A DNA stretch of 28,971 nucleotides, from positions 1-28,971 of the IMG/VR virus record IMGVR_UViG_3300009159_000228. The stretch is one strand, 5' to 3'. Position 1 is the first letter of the stretch, and the number at the start of each line of letters is the position of its first letter. Under the pieces are notes generated by a model that ran no database searches, was not told the DNA's origin, and saw only the letters and a list, made by a program, of their open reading frames with translations. The position numbers and the translations under genes were made by a program. Positions 22,627-28,971 of the stretch are shown here, piece by piece. Origin of the DNA: a virus.

Positions 22627-24385
22627 AGGACCTGGCGGTGTAAGAAAAGACGGCTATATTGTTGGATTTTCTGTGGCTACAGACGATGGATTTGCTGAGT
22701 ACTATCCTGTCCGTCATGCAGCAGGCGGGAACCTCAACCCCGACAATGCGTTTGCTTGGCTTCGTGACATGCTGAAAACAGACATTCCAAAGGTGGGCGC
22801 AAATTTGCCTTACGACTTGGAATGGTTGCTAACAGAGAATGTCAAGGTCGGTGGTCCTAAGTACGACGTGCAGATTGCAGAACCTTTGCTTGATGAAGAT
22901 CGCATCACATACAAGCTTGATGCCTTGGCGCAGTCTTACCTTGGCGAGACAAAAGACGAGACGGCTTTGATTGCAGCAGCAGTCAGACGCGGTATTCATC
23001 CTAGCAAGGTCAAAGAAAACCTCTGGCAGTTCCACGCTTCTGAAGTGGCTCCTTACGGACGCAAAGACGCAGACCTGCCGATTCGTATCTTTGCCCAACA
23101 AGAAGTCTTGCTGCACGACGAAAAGCTCTGGGAAGTCTTTGACATTGAGACGCAGCTTGTCGATGTATTGGTAGCAATGCGTCAACGTGGGGTTCCTGTC
23201 GATCTAGACCGCGCCCAAAAAGTCAAGGCTCAGTTACTTGATGAGCAAGGCAAGCTCACGGAGCAGTTGAAGAAGGTTGCAGAGCGGGATATAGACATCT
23301 GGTCTGGTGACGATATACAGGCAGCCAGTGACGCATTGAAGCTGGATTACCCAAAGACTGAAAAGGGGAATGCTAGTTTTCCCAGTGAGTTTCTTGAAGC
23401 TAGTGAACATGAATTTTTCTCCTTGATTTCGAAGGTCCGGAAGCTTGACCGGGCCGGTGGAGTATTTATCGACAGCAAGATCATTCAGATGGAAAAAGAT
23501 GGCAAGATTTACCCAACATTCAGACAGGTCAGAGACGATCGAGGCGGCACAAAGTCGGGGCGTTTTGCGTCGTCTAATCCGAACATGCAGCAGGTACCAG
23601 CTCGAGATCCGGTGCTCGCGCCTCTTATTCGAAGCATCTTTGTACCAGAAGAAGGTTGCCAATGGGGTGTCTTTGACTACTCGCAGCAAGAGCCTCGTGT
23701 CACGGTTCACTACAGCTACCTACGGAATTTTCCTGGAGCTGAGACGGCGCGTAACCGTTACCTCGATGACCCTGATACTGACTATCATCAGCTGGTTGCA
23801 GACATGGCTGGAATCAGTCGAAAGAATGCGAAGACGCTAAACCTTGGATTGGCCTACGGTATGGGAGCAGCCAAGGCAGCCACTCAACTTGGTTTGCCGC
23901 CAGCTGAAGCCAAACGCGTCTACGAGCAATACCACGCCAACGTGCCATTCATCAAGGCACTTGGTGAGGAATGCACACGGATTGCAACGAACAGGGGCTA
24001 TGTTAAGACGTTCTTAGGACGGCGCCGTAGGTTCCAGTTGTTTGGTCCACCGAAGTACAGCCCGGGTCTTATTCCATTGAAGAAAGACTTGGCTGAAGAG
24101 AAGTACGGCTTGCCCTTAAAGCGTTACTTTGTCCACAAGGCAATGAACGCGGTGATCCAGGGTTCGTCGGCAGACATGATCAAGATGGCGATGATCAACT
24201 TGTTCAAAAAAGGCGAAGTTCCTCATCTGACTATTCACGATGAATTGGACTTCAGTGTACGGGACTTGGATCATGCCCGAATGATTCGTCAGGAGATGTT
24301 GACATGCGTGGACTTGGTCGTGCCATTGAAAGTAGATTGCGAGCTTGGACCCAATTGGGGAGAAGCGGTGGAGGTGAAGCTATGA
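22523..24385 (+). CDS. Family A DNA polymerase with 3'-5' exonuclease
   Basis: A 620-aa phage replicative polymerase. Exonuclease: Exo I IAIDCETRDP (Asp24, Glu26), Exo II GANLPYDLEWL and Exo III YGRKDADL. Polymerase: motif A VFDYSQQEPRV (Asp385), motif B (O helix) RKNAKTLNLGLAYG (433-446) and motif C IHDELDF (His572-Asp573-Glu574). The 5'-3' exonuclease of bacterial Pol I is absent, as in T7. The position matching E. coli Phe762 is Leu441, a natural variant that phage ecology studies link to temperate or slower-replicating phages. The ATG must lie upstream of Asp24, so the gene overlaps the deaminase by 104 bases. The stop overlaps the nuclease start (ATGA). Fold and activity are very well supported. 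Confidence 0.95.
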   Translation: MDESSYQPPKHFPNLLLAKRIAIDCETRDPNLMTKGPGGVRKDGYIVGFSVATDDGFAEYYPVRHAAGGNLNPDNAFAWLRDMLKTDIPKVGANLPYDLEWLLTENVKVGGPKYDVQIAEPLLDEDRITYKLDALAQSYLGETKDETALIAAAVRRGIHPSKVKENLWQFHASEVAPYGRKDADLPIRIFAQQEVLLHDEKLWEVFDIETQLVDVLVAMRQRGVPVDLDRAQKVKAQLLDEQGKLTEQLKKVAERDIDIWSGDDIQAASDALKLDYPKTEKGNASFPSEFLEASEHEFFSLISKVRKLDRAGGVFIDSKIIQMEKDGKIYPTFRQVRDDRGGTKSGRFASSNPNMQQVPARDPVLAPLIRSIFVPEEGCQWGVFDYSQQEPRVTVHYSYLRNFPGAETARNRYLDDPDTDYHQLVADMAGISRKNAKTLNLGLAYGMGAAKAATQLGLPPAEAKRVYEQYHANVPFIKALGEECTRIATNRGYVKTFLGRRRRFQLFGPPKYSPGLIPLKKDLAEEKYGLPLKRYFVHKAMNAVIQGSSADMIKMAMINLFKKGEVPHLTIHDELDFSVRDLDHARMIRQEMLTCVDLVVPLKVDCELGPNWGEAVEVKL

Positions 24386-24789
24386 AGGAAAGCCAGTTTT
24401 GGGCTCTGGTCAAAGGCAAGCTGCCAGGCCACGTGGAACGCGTTGAGAACGCCTTGACAAGAGGAACTCCAGACGTGAACATGTGCCATGAAGGCAGCGA
24501 GCTTTGGCTAGAGTTAAAAGTCTTGGATGCCAAAGGCAAATGTGAGTTGCGTCCTGAACAGGTCCTATGGCACCGTAAGCGTCAGGAAAGTGGAGGACGT
24601 GTATTCGTACTCGCTCGCAACGAAAATGTCCTAAAGGTACTCCAGATTCAGCGAGAGATGGATCTCTATGAGATATGGACTTGCACCAAGCCATTTGATT
24701 GGGAGAACATGAACAACCTACTTTTTAACGTGCCGCCTTTTTGCACTGAATATGTTGTGCGTCATGCACAAGTTGGAGGACAACAATGA
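24382..24789 (+). CDS. VRR-NUC type nuclease
   Basis: A 135-aa protein starting at ATG 24382 (ATGA overlap with the polymerase stop; SD GGAGG). It has the PD-(D/E)xK pattern of the VRR-NUC family: RGTPDVNMCHEGSELWLELK gives Asp plus Glu-x-Lys, then LRPEQVLWHRKRQESGG with the conserved Gln, and a last strand RVFVLAR. Family members are structure-specific nucleases, including Holliday-junction resolvases and the phage T7 gp3-like role in branch resolution. The gene lies beside replication genes, so DNA branch processing or recycling of host DNA is likely. An in-frame upstream ATG at 24304 lies inside the polymerase and is less plausible. Confidence 0.8.
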   Translation: MKESQFWALVKGKLPGHVERVENALTRGTPDVNMCHEGSELWLELKVLDAKGKCELRPEQVLWHRKRQESGGRVFVLARNENVLKVLQIQREMDLYEIWTCTKPFDWENMNNLLFNVPPFCTEYVVRHAQVGGQQ

Positions 24790-25103
24790 CAGTCTATGTC
24801 GTACAAGAATCGCCGAAGTTTAACCTGCTGCCCGCTGCGGAGTATGGAGACCTTCAAACATTGCTGCCACCAGGACAAGTGATGATGGCCACTGCGCCAA
24901 CCATCCGCGTCTTGCGTGACAAGCTTAGGAGTTTTTCGGACAGCGATTTTCTGCTGGCTATTGGGGATCCCATTGCCATCGGTATGTCCGTCGCAATTGC
25001 TGCTGGCTTCAATAGCGGCAAGATCAGGATGCTGAAATGGGATCGCCAAGAGCATCGTTACTACGCCCTTGAGGCGGACCTTACAGGAGCACGAAATGCT
25101 TGA
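24786..25103 (+). CDS. Conserved phage protein, unknown function
   Basis: This 105-aa protein begins in an ATGA overlap with the nuclease stop and ends overlapping the next gene by 8 bases. It has a short strand-helix-strand order: NLLPAAEYGDLQTLLPPGQ, then SDFLLAIGDPIAIGMSVAIA, with IRMLKWDRQEHRYYALEADL at the end. The middle IGDP(I/A)AIGxxxAIA and end LKWDRQxxxYxxxxxDL look like a conserved family in phage replication modules, but I know no function. There is no signal peptide or membrane segment I would trust; the central helix is only mildly hydrophobic. Coupling suggests that it works with the nuclease or polymerase. Confidence 0.75.
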   Translation: MTVYVVQESPKFNLLPAAEYGDLQTLLPPGQVMMATAPTIRVLRDKLRSFSDSDFLLAIGDPIAIGMSVAIAAGFNSGKIRMLKWDRQEHRYYALEADLTGARNA

Positions 25104-25644
25104 AGATGAAATGTTAGCCGACAGTCAGATGCCATCTGATCAAGGCTTGGGCAAGATCAGTACGCTTGCAGAGCGATACACAGATCTTGATGAAGAGATT
25201 AAGGACACGGAAACGCGTCTGAAGCTCTTAAAAGAACAGGCTAGGGAGATTGCTGAGAAGCAGTTGCCTGATGCTATGGCAGAAGTTGGTGTGGCTAAGT
25301 TTACGCTTACAGACGGCAGTGAAGTGACCGTCAAACCGTATTACAGCGCCAAGATCAGTGACGATAAACGTGAAGAGTGCTTTGGCTGGTTGGAAGACCA
25401 TGGCCACGAGGCGCTAATCAAAGACGAAGTCGTCCTGACATTCAATCGCGGTGAGCACGAGAAGGCCGAAGAATTCAAAGCCCAGCTGTTAGAGCAAGGC
25501 ATGGATTATTCTGGCAAGATGGGTGTTCATCCTCAGACTTTGACAGCATTCGTCAAAGAGCAAGTGGAAAGCGGAGCCGAATTTCCTCTTGAACTTTTCA
25601 ACGTTTATATCGGCCAAATTGCCAAAATCAAAAGGAGTAAGTGA
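25096..25644 (+). CDS. Conserved phage replication-module protein with coiled coil
   Basis: Start taken as ATG 25096 (SD AGGAG, overlap ATGCTTGA with the upstream stop), giving 182 aa; an in-frame ATG at 25069 would add nine residues but has no good SD. The N-terminal third (YTDLDEEIKDTETRLKLLKE onward) is a strongly charged heptad-type coiled coil. It is followed by FTLTDGSEVTVKPYYSAKI, a strand-rich part, and DKREECFGWLEDHGHEALIK, then a helical C-terminus. Proteins of this layout are common in environmental phages next to SSB-like genes. No catalytic motif is seen. A DNA-binding or replication accessory role is a reasonable guess from location only. Confidence 0.72.
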   Translation: MLEDEMLADSQMPSDQGLGKISTLAERYTDLDEEIKDTETRLKLLKEQAREIAEKQLPDAMAEVGVAKFTLTDGSEVTVKPYYSAKISDDKREECFGWLEDHGHEALIKDEVVLTFNRGEHEKAEEFKAQLLEQGMDYSGKMGVHPQTLTAFVKEQVESGAEFPLELFNVYIGQIAKIKRSK

Positions 25645-26411
25645 TGGTTAAGAAAACTGAAGTGGCTGTACAGCAGCCGACCGCCCTAGTGGCATTTGCA
25701 GACGACATGATGGCAGACGCAGGTCTCGGTTTCGAGAACGTGTCCGCGAATGATGTCGCTATCCCGTACCTCAAGGTGCTGCAGGCTTTATCGCCTGAAC
25801 TTCGTGGAGTCACCAAAGTTGCTGGTGCTGAAGAGGGCTTGATCATCAACACCGTCACCGGTGTGCTGATGAAAGAAGTCCGCGTCATCCCTTGCGCCTT
25901 TAAGAAGAGCTATGTTGAATGGACTCCTCGTGAAGCTGGCGGCGGATTGGTCAAAGAATGGACTGACGAGAAGATTCTCGAAAAGACCAAGAAGAACGAA
26001 CGCAACCAAGATGTCTTGGCCAATGGCAACCTGATCGTCACCACTGCGTATCACTACGTGTTGGTGTTGTCTGAAGGTGGCTTTGAACGTGCCTTGATTG
26101 CAATGTCTTCGACGCAGCTTAAGAAGTCACGCCGCTGGCTTGGTCAGATGATGGCCTTGCAAGTCAAGGTTGGCGACAAGTCATTCACGCCTCCGCCGTT
26201 TAGCCATAGCTACCACTTGGGAACAGGCATGGAGACTAAGGATGCCAACAGCTGGTATGGTTGGTTGATCAACGATCCAAGCATGGTTCAAGATCGTGGC
26301 GTCTACGACGCAGCTAAAAAGTTTGGTTCAGACGTAACCGCTGGACTTGTGAAAGTTGCTGAGCCTCCGCAAGAAGGTATTGCAGCTGCTGATGACGATG
26401 TTCCTTACTAA
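25644..26411 (+). CDS. Probable phage ssDNA-binding-like protein
   Basis: A 255-aa protein starting at ATG 25644 (TGATG with the previous stop; SD AAAGGAG six bases away; GTG 25641 is possible). The N-terminal DVAIPYLKVLQALSPELRGV, then GLIINTVTGVLMKEVRVIPC and SYVEWTPREAGGGLV, is a recurrent phage pattern (IPxLxILQxxSPE...vIPCxYxxxxVEW). The C-terminus is ADDDVPY, nearly the DDDIPF tail by which bacterial SSBs recruit repair and replication partners. No OB-fold hallmark can be proved by eye. Neighbouring polymerase, nuclease and primase fit an SSB role. I infer a T7 gp2.5-like function; a recombination mediator is the alternative. Confidence 0.6.
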   Translation: MVKKTEVAVQQPTALVAFADDMMADAGLGFENVSANDVAIPYLKVLQALSPELRGVTKVAGAEEGLIINTVTGVLMKEVRVIPCAFKKSYVEWTPREAGGGLVKEWTDEKILEKTKKNERNQDVLANGNLIVTTAYHYVLVLSEGGFERALIAMSSTQLKKSRRWLGQMMALQVKVGDKSFTPPPFSHSYHLGTGMETKDANSWYGWLINDPSMVQDRGVYDAAKKFGSDVTAGLVKVAEPPQEGIAAADDDVPY

Positions 26412-26422
26412 CAGGGACGGTC

Positions 26423-26608
26423 ATGAGTAACAAGAACCCATCGGCAACTAAAAAAGGCCCTGGTCGTTACCATAAAGAAGGCGTGTCTAAAGGCAAGGCT
26501 TCAAAGTCTACCTTTAAACGCGCTGCGGTGAATACCAAGGTCAAGGTCGCAAAGCAGACAGATCACGTGACGAATAGTCCGTTGAAAGCTGCCGCGCGAG
26601 GCGGTTAA
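26423..26608 (+). CDS. Small basic protein, 61 aa
   Basis: ATG 26423 has an AGGGACGG ribosome-binding stretch upstream and starts 11 bases after the SSB-like stop. The product is very rich in Lys, Arg, Ala, Ser and Thr and nearly free of hydrophobic residues (TKKGPGRYHKEGVSKGKASK, then FKRAAVNTKVKVAKQ), so it is probably unstructured and binds nucleic acid. It is followed at once by a TTCG terminator, so it ends a transcription unit. Short coding length leaves some doubt, but spacing and SD support it. Confidence 0.6.
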   Translation: MSNKNPSATKKGPGRYHKEGVSKGKASKSTFKRAAVNTKVKVAKQTDHVTNSPLKAAARGG

Positions 26609-26613
26609 GTCAA

Positions 26614-26633
26614 GGGGTGGCTTCGGCCACTCC
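26614..26633 (+). terminator. TTCG-loop terminator hairpin
   Basis: GGGGTGGC-TTCG-GCCACTCC is an 8-bp stem with one G-T pair and a TTCG loop, five bases after the stop of the small basic gene. The following GCCTATC has no T-run, so termination may be partial. The next gene begins at 26661 with its own AGAAAG ribosome site. Confidence 0.65.
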
Positions 26634-26660
26634 GCCTATCAACTAAAACGAGAAAGAATT

Positions 26661-28184
26661 ATGCTTGCACAAAGATTCATGGCGCTATTTTCCGGGCACA
26701 CAGGTGCTTACGGAACCTATGACATCGATGGCAAGAATACTGGCCTAAAGGTTCAGGGGACAGCAATCACAAAGAGGGCGCCGGTAACGGAGCAGCTATG
26801 GGATGGCCACCTAGCAGGGACAAAAGGAATCGGTATTGTGCCAATCAGAGAGGACAACACATGCCTCTTTGGTGCGATTGACATTGATGAATATAAGAAC
26901 TTTGACCTTAAGGATGCCGTTGAAGCTTGCGCCAAAGCCAAGGCTCCAGTAGCGGTCTGCCGCAGCAAGTCTGGAGGCGCGCACATCTACATGTTTTTCA
27001 GCGAGCCGATACCGGCTGCTGATGTCAAACGAAAGCTTGCTGATCTGGCCACTGTGATCGGCCATCCAAGCTGCGAGATCTTTCCTAAACAAGATCAAGT
27101 GTTGTCTGAACGCGGTGACGTCGGCAACTGGATCAATATGCCTTACTTCGAAGGCGACCAAACATCTAGATACGGGGTTGCTGAGAACGGCGGCCCGATG
27201 AATATAGACGATTTTTTAGTATTTGCTGAAGGTCTCAAGCTTACAAGGGCAAACTTCGTACGCCTGAAGTTTGCAGAGTCTAAGAGCAAGAAGAGAGCGT
27301 ATAAGGATGCTCCTCCATGCATCGAGAAGTTAGCTCAAACAGGCTTCCCTGAAGGTACACGAAACAATGGTCTGTTCAACCTGTGCGTCTTGGCAAGAAA
27401 GATGAAACCAGATGACTGGCAGCCGCTAGTCATGCAGATGAACATAGACATCATGGATCCTCCGCTGCCTGAGTCAGAAGCAATGGGGGTCATTCAATCG
27501 ATGCAGAACAGTGACTATCAGTACACGTGCAGCAGGCCGCCACTACGACCTAACTGCAACGCTGGAATGTGCCGCATGCGTAAGTTTGGCGTGGGCCAGC
27601 AATCAGGAACGCCACGACTATCATCACTGAGCAAGTACAACACGGAACCTCCCATCTGGTTCCTTGATATGGACAACGGAATGCGCTTGTCTTTGTCTAC
27701 AGAAGATCTGCAGAATCAGGCTGGCTTCCAAAAGAGATGTATGGAGGCAATGAATTACATGCCGCCAAAGATGAACCTAATGCAATGGAATCAAATGATC
27801 CAGGCGCTGCTGCAAGACGTAGTGATCATTGAGGCTCCTGAGGATGCTAGTCCTAAGGGCCAGTTCATCGACCTGTTAGAACGTTATTGCACAGGCAAGG
27901 CGCAGGCCAAGCATCTTGACGAGATCCTTCTTGGCAAACCATTCCATGACCGTGATGACAACCGCCACCTGTTTAGGCTGGCAGACTTCATCAACTTCCT
28001 TGACAAGCAGAAGTTTAAGGAATTCAAGCTCAATCAGATCAGTTCTGCTATTCGTGACTACGGCGGTGAAACGCATACCTATAAGCTGAACGGGAAACGT
28101 GCCACTGTCTGGTCTGTGCCAGCCTTCTCCTTCCAGGATAAAGGCCATCAGACTCCGGACTTCAGCAATGGCAGCCTCATCTAA
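26661..28184 (+). CDS. Archaeo-eukaryotic-type primase (AEP, TOTE-type domain)
   Basis: A 507-aa protein whose N-terminal third is an AEP primase. LFGAIDIDEY holds Asp74 and Asp76 of the metal-binding DxD; VCRSKSGGAHIYMFF holds the SGGxH motif (His108); and EIFPKQDQV with GNWINMPYF carries the third conserved part. The same domain occurs in TOTE conflict systems, but here it stands without that system's nuclease. A Cys cluster, YTCSRPPLRPNCNAGMCRM (near residue 290), may bind zinc, as in primase C-terminal regions. The C-terminal part is unclassified. It would make primers for the phage polymerase. It overlaps the helicase start by 17 bases. Confidence 0.85.
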   Translation: MLAQRFMALFSGHTGAYGTYDIDGKNTGLKVQGTAITKRAPVTEQLWDGHLAGTKGIGIVPIREDNTCLFGAIDIDEYKNFDLKDAVEACAKAKAPVAVCRSKSGGAHIYMFFSEPIPAADVKRKLADLATVIGHPSCEIFPKQDQVLSERGDVGNWINMPYFEGDQTSRYGVAENGGPMNIDDFLVFAEGLKLTRANFVRLKFAESKSKKRAYKDAPPCIEKLAQTGFPEGTRNNGLFNLCVLARKMKPDDWQPLVMQMNIDIMDPPLPESEAMGVIQSMQNSDYQYTCSRPPLRPNCNAGMCRMRKFGVGQQSGTPRLSSLSKYNTEPPIWFLDMDNGMRLSLSTEDLQNQAGFQKRCMEAMNYMPPKMNLMQWNQMIQALLQDVVIIEAPEDASPKGQFIDLLERYCTGKAQAKHLDEILLGKPFHDRDDNRHLFRLADFINFLDKQKFKEFKLNQISSAIRDYGGETHTYKLNGKRATVWSVPAFSFQDKGHQTPDFSNGSLI

Positions 28185-28971
28185 GCCGCAGATTATCCTT
28201 GGTCCGCCAGGAACCGGCAAGACTACGACACTCATGAACATCGTCGAGTCTTTGCTGGAGAAGGGCGTGAAGCCTGATGAGATTGGTTTCATCAGCTTTA
28301 CCAAGAAGGCTACGACAGAAGCCAGGGACAAGGCGAGGGCCCGCTTTGGATTCTCTGTCGAGCAGATGCCATTCTTCAGAACGATCCACAGCCTGGCGTT
28401 CAGGCAGCTGGGTCTTAGCCGCCAGCAGGTCATGCAGCACAACCACTATCAGGAGTTGTGTGATGAGCTTGGCGTTGAGATTACTGGCCGCCAGACCGGT
28501 GAGGATGGTACCTTGGTTGGTATGGCGCAAGGTGACAAGCTACGCTTTGCAGAAGGAATGGCTAGGATCCGCTGCGTGCCTCTCAAGCAGCAGTGGGAAG
28601 ACTTGAATGACGACGACTTAGGATGGTTTGAATTGGAACAGTTTGGAAAGTCGCTGAAGGAGTACAAGGACAATCAAGGTCTGATCGATTACACCGACAT
28701 GCTTGAGTTGATGCGGTCAGAAGGCTTCGTGCCTAAGTTAAAAGCTCTGCTAGTGGATGAAGCACAAGATCTATCCAAGCTGCAGTGGATGGTAGTAGAA
28801 CGAATGATGGAGAAGGCTGATGAAACTTATATTGCTGGAGATGATGACCAAGCAATCTTTCGCTGGGCAGGAGCTGACGTCGATCATTTCATATCCTTGG
28901 ATGGGGATGTGCGCGTTCTTGACCAGTCGTACCGAATACCGGCGGTTGTGCACAACCTCAGCTTTGACATC
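28168..28971 (+). CDS. UvrD/Rep-like superfamily 1 helicase (5' part)
   Basis: ATG 28168 begins a frame that stays open to the window end (268 codons); it overlaps the primase stop by 17 bases. Helicase motifs are in order: I (Walker A) LGPPGTGKTTT near residues 11-21, Ia ISFTKKATTEARDKA, Ib FRTIHSLAF, II LLVDEAQDLSKLQW, III AGDDDQAIFRWAGA and IV LDQSYRIP. This matches the SF1A UvrD/PcrA/Rep family, 3'-5' DNA translocases. The C-terminal RecA-like domain (motifs V and VI) lies outside the window. Paired with a primase and polymerase, it is the probable replicative helicase of the phage, although UvrD-like proteins can also act in repair. Confidence 0.92.
   Translation, partial: MAASSKPQIILGPPGTGKTTTLMNIVESLLEKGVKPDEIGFISFTKKATTEARDKARARFGFSVEQMPFFRTIHSLAFRQLGLSRQQVMQHNHYQELCDELGVEITGRQTGEDGTLVGMAQGDKLRFAEGMARIRCVPLKQQWEDLNDDDLGWFELEQFGKSLKEYKDNQGLIDYTDMLELMRSEGFVPKLKALLVDEAQDLSKLQWMVVERMMEKADETYIAGDDDQAIFRWAGADVDHFISLDGDVRVLDQSYRIPAVVHNLSFDI

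Noticed and set aside
26661-27300. Primase considered as part of a TOTE conflict (defence) system.
   Set aside because: Only the primase domain is present; the nuclease and helicase parts of such systems are not fused or adjacent. A replication role fits better.

Overview
The window is part of a tailed double-stranded DNA phage genome (Caudoviricetes), or a prophage carrying one. All supported genes lie on the + strand and are packed tightly, with ATGA, GTGA and TAATG stop/start overlaps. There is a P22-gp10-like tail stabilisation protein, a head-tail adaptor of the SU10/P22 type and very large ejection-type internal virion proteins, and no tape measure or sheath, so a short-tailed (podovirus-like) virion is likely. 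The host cannot be named from the sequence. AGGAG ribosome binding sites and GC-rich TTCG-loop terminators suggest a Gram-negative, perhaps aquatic, bacterium (inference). Terminase, portal and capsid genes are not in the window, nor are an integrase or tRNA genes.

Left part (1-17804), the virion or late module. It starts with the last 34 codons of an M15-type endolysin. Then come the adaptor, a fibre-like protein, the gp10-like protein and a 75-aa protein. Next is an unexpected pair: an acyl carrier protein (ACP) with an intact DSL phosphopantetheine site, and a 373-aa beta-ketoacyl-ACP synthase with a complete Cys-His-His-Lys active site. A 151-aa unknown follows, then four long internal or ejection-type proteins of 688, 568, 1440 and 1339 aa. 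Three of these four share glycine-glycine boundary motifs, and two share a YGQ...EHxFF module. The lipid-type genes are translationally coupled to structural genes, so they are probably made late, during virion assembly.

Centre (17805-18076) is the only sizeable intergenic region. It holds a perfect 11-bp inverted repeat (probable late terminator) whose left arm can also pair with a second site 94 bp away, an extended -10-like element, and a further hairpin before the next gene.

Right part (18077-28971), the replication and nucleotide module. It holds a DUF932 protein (closed by a TTCG terminator), a class I methyltransferase, and a four-gene nucleotide cassette: a MazG-like pyrophosphohydrolase, a dNMP kinase fused to a uracil-DNA-glycosylase-like domain, a thymidylate-synthase-family enzyme and a dCMP deaminase. 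After these come a family A DNA polymerase, a VRR-NUC nuclease, two conserved unknowns (one with a coiled coil), a protein with an SSB-like acidic tail, a small basic protein, an archaeo-eukaryotic-type primase and the start of a UvrD-like helicase.

Two possible systems stand out. The first is the ACP/ketosynthase pair inside a virion operon. The second is the nucleotide cassette: its thymidylate-synthase-family enzyme has Asp where thymidylate synthases have the Asn that selects dUMP, as in T4 dCMP hydroxymethylase. Together with the MazG-like enzyme, kinase and deaminase it resembles a reduced T4-type pathway for modified cytosine. Both functional readings are inferences from motifs read by eye.
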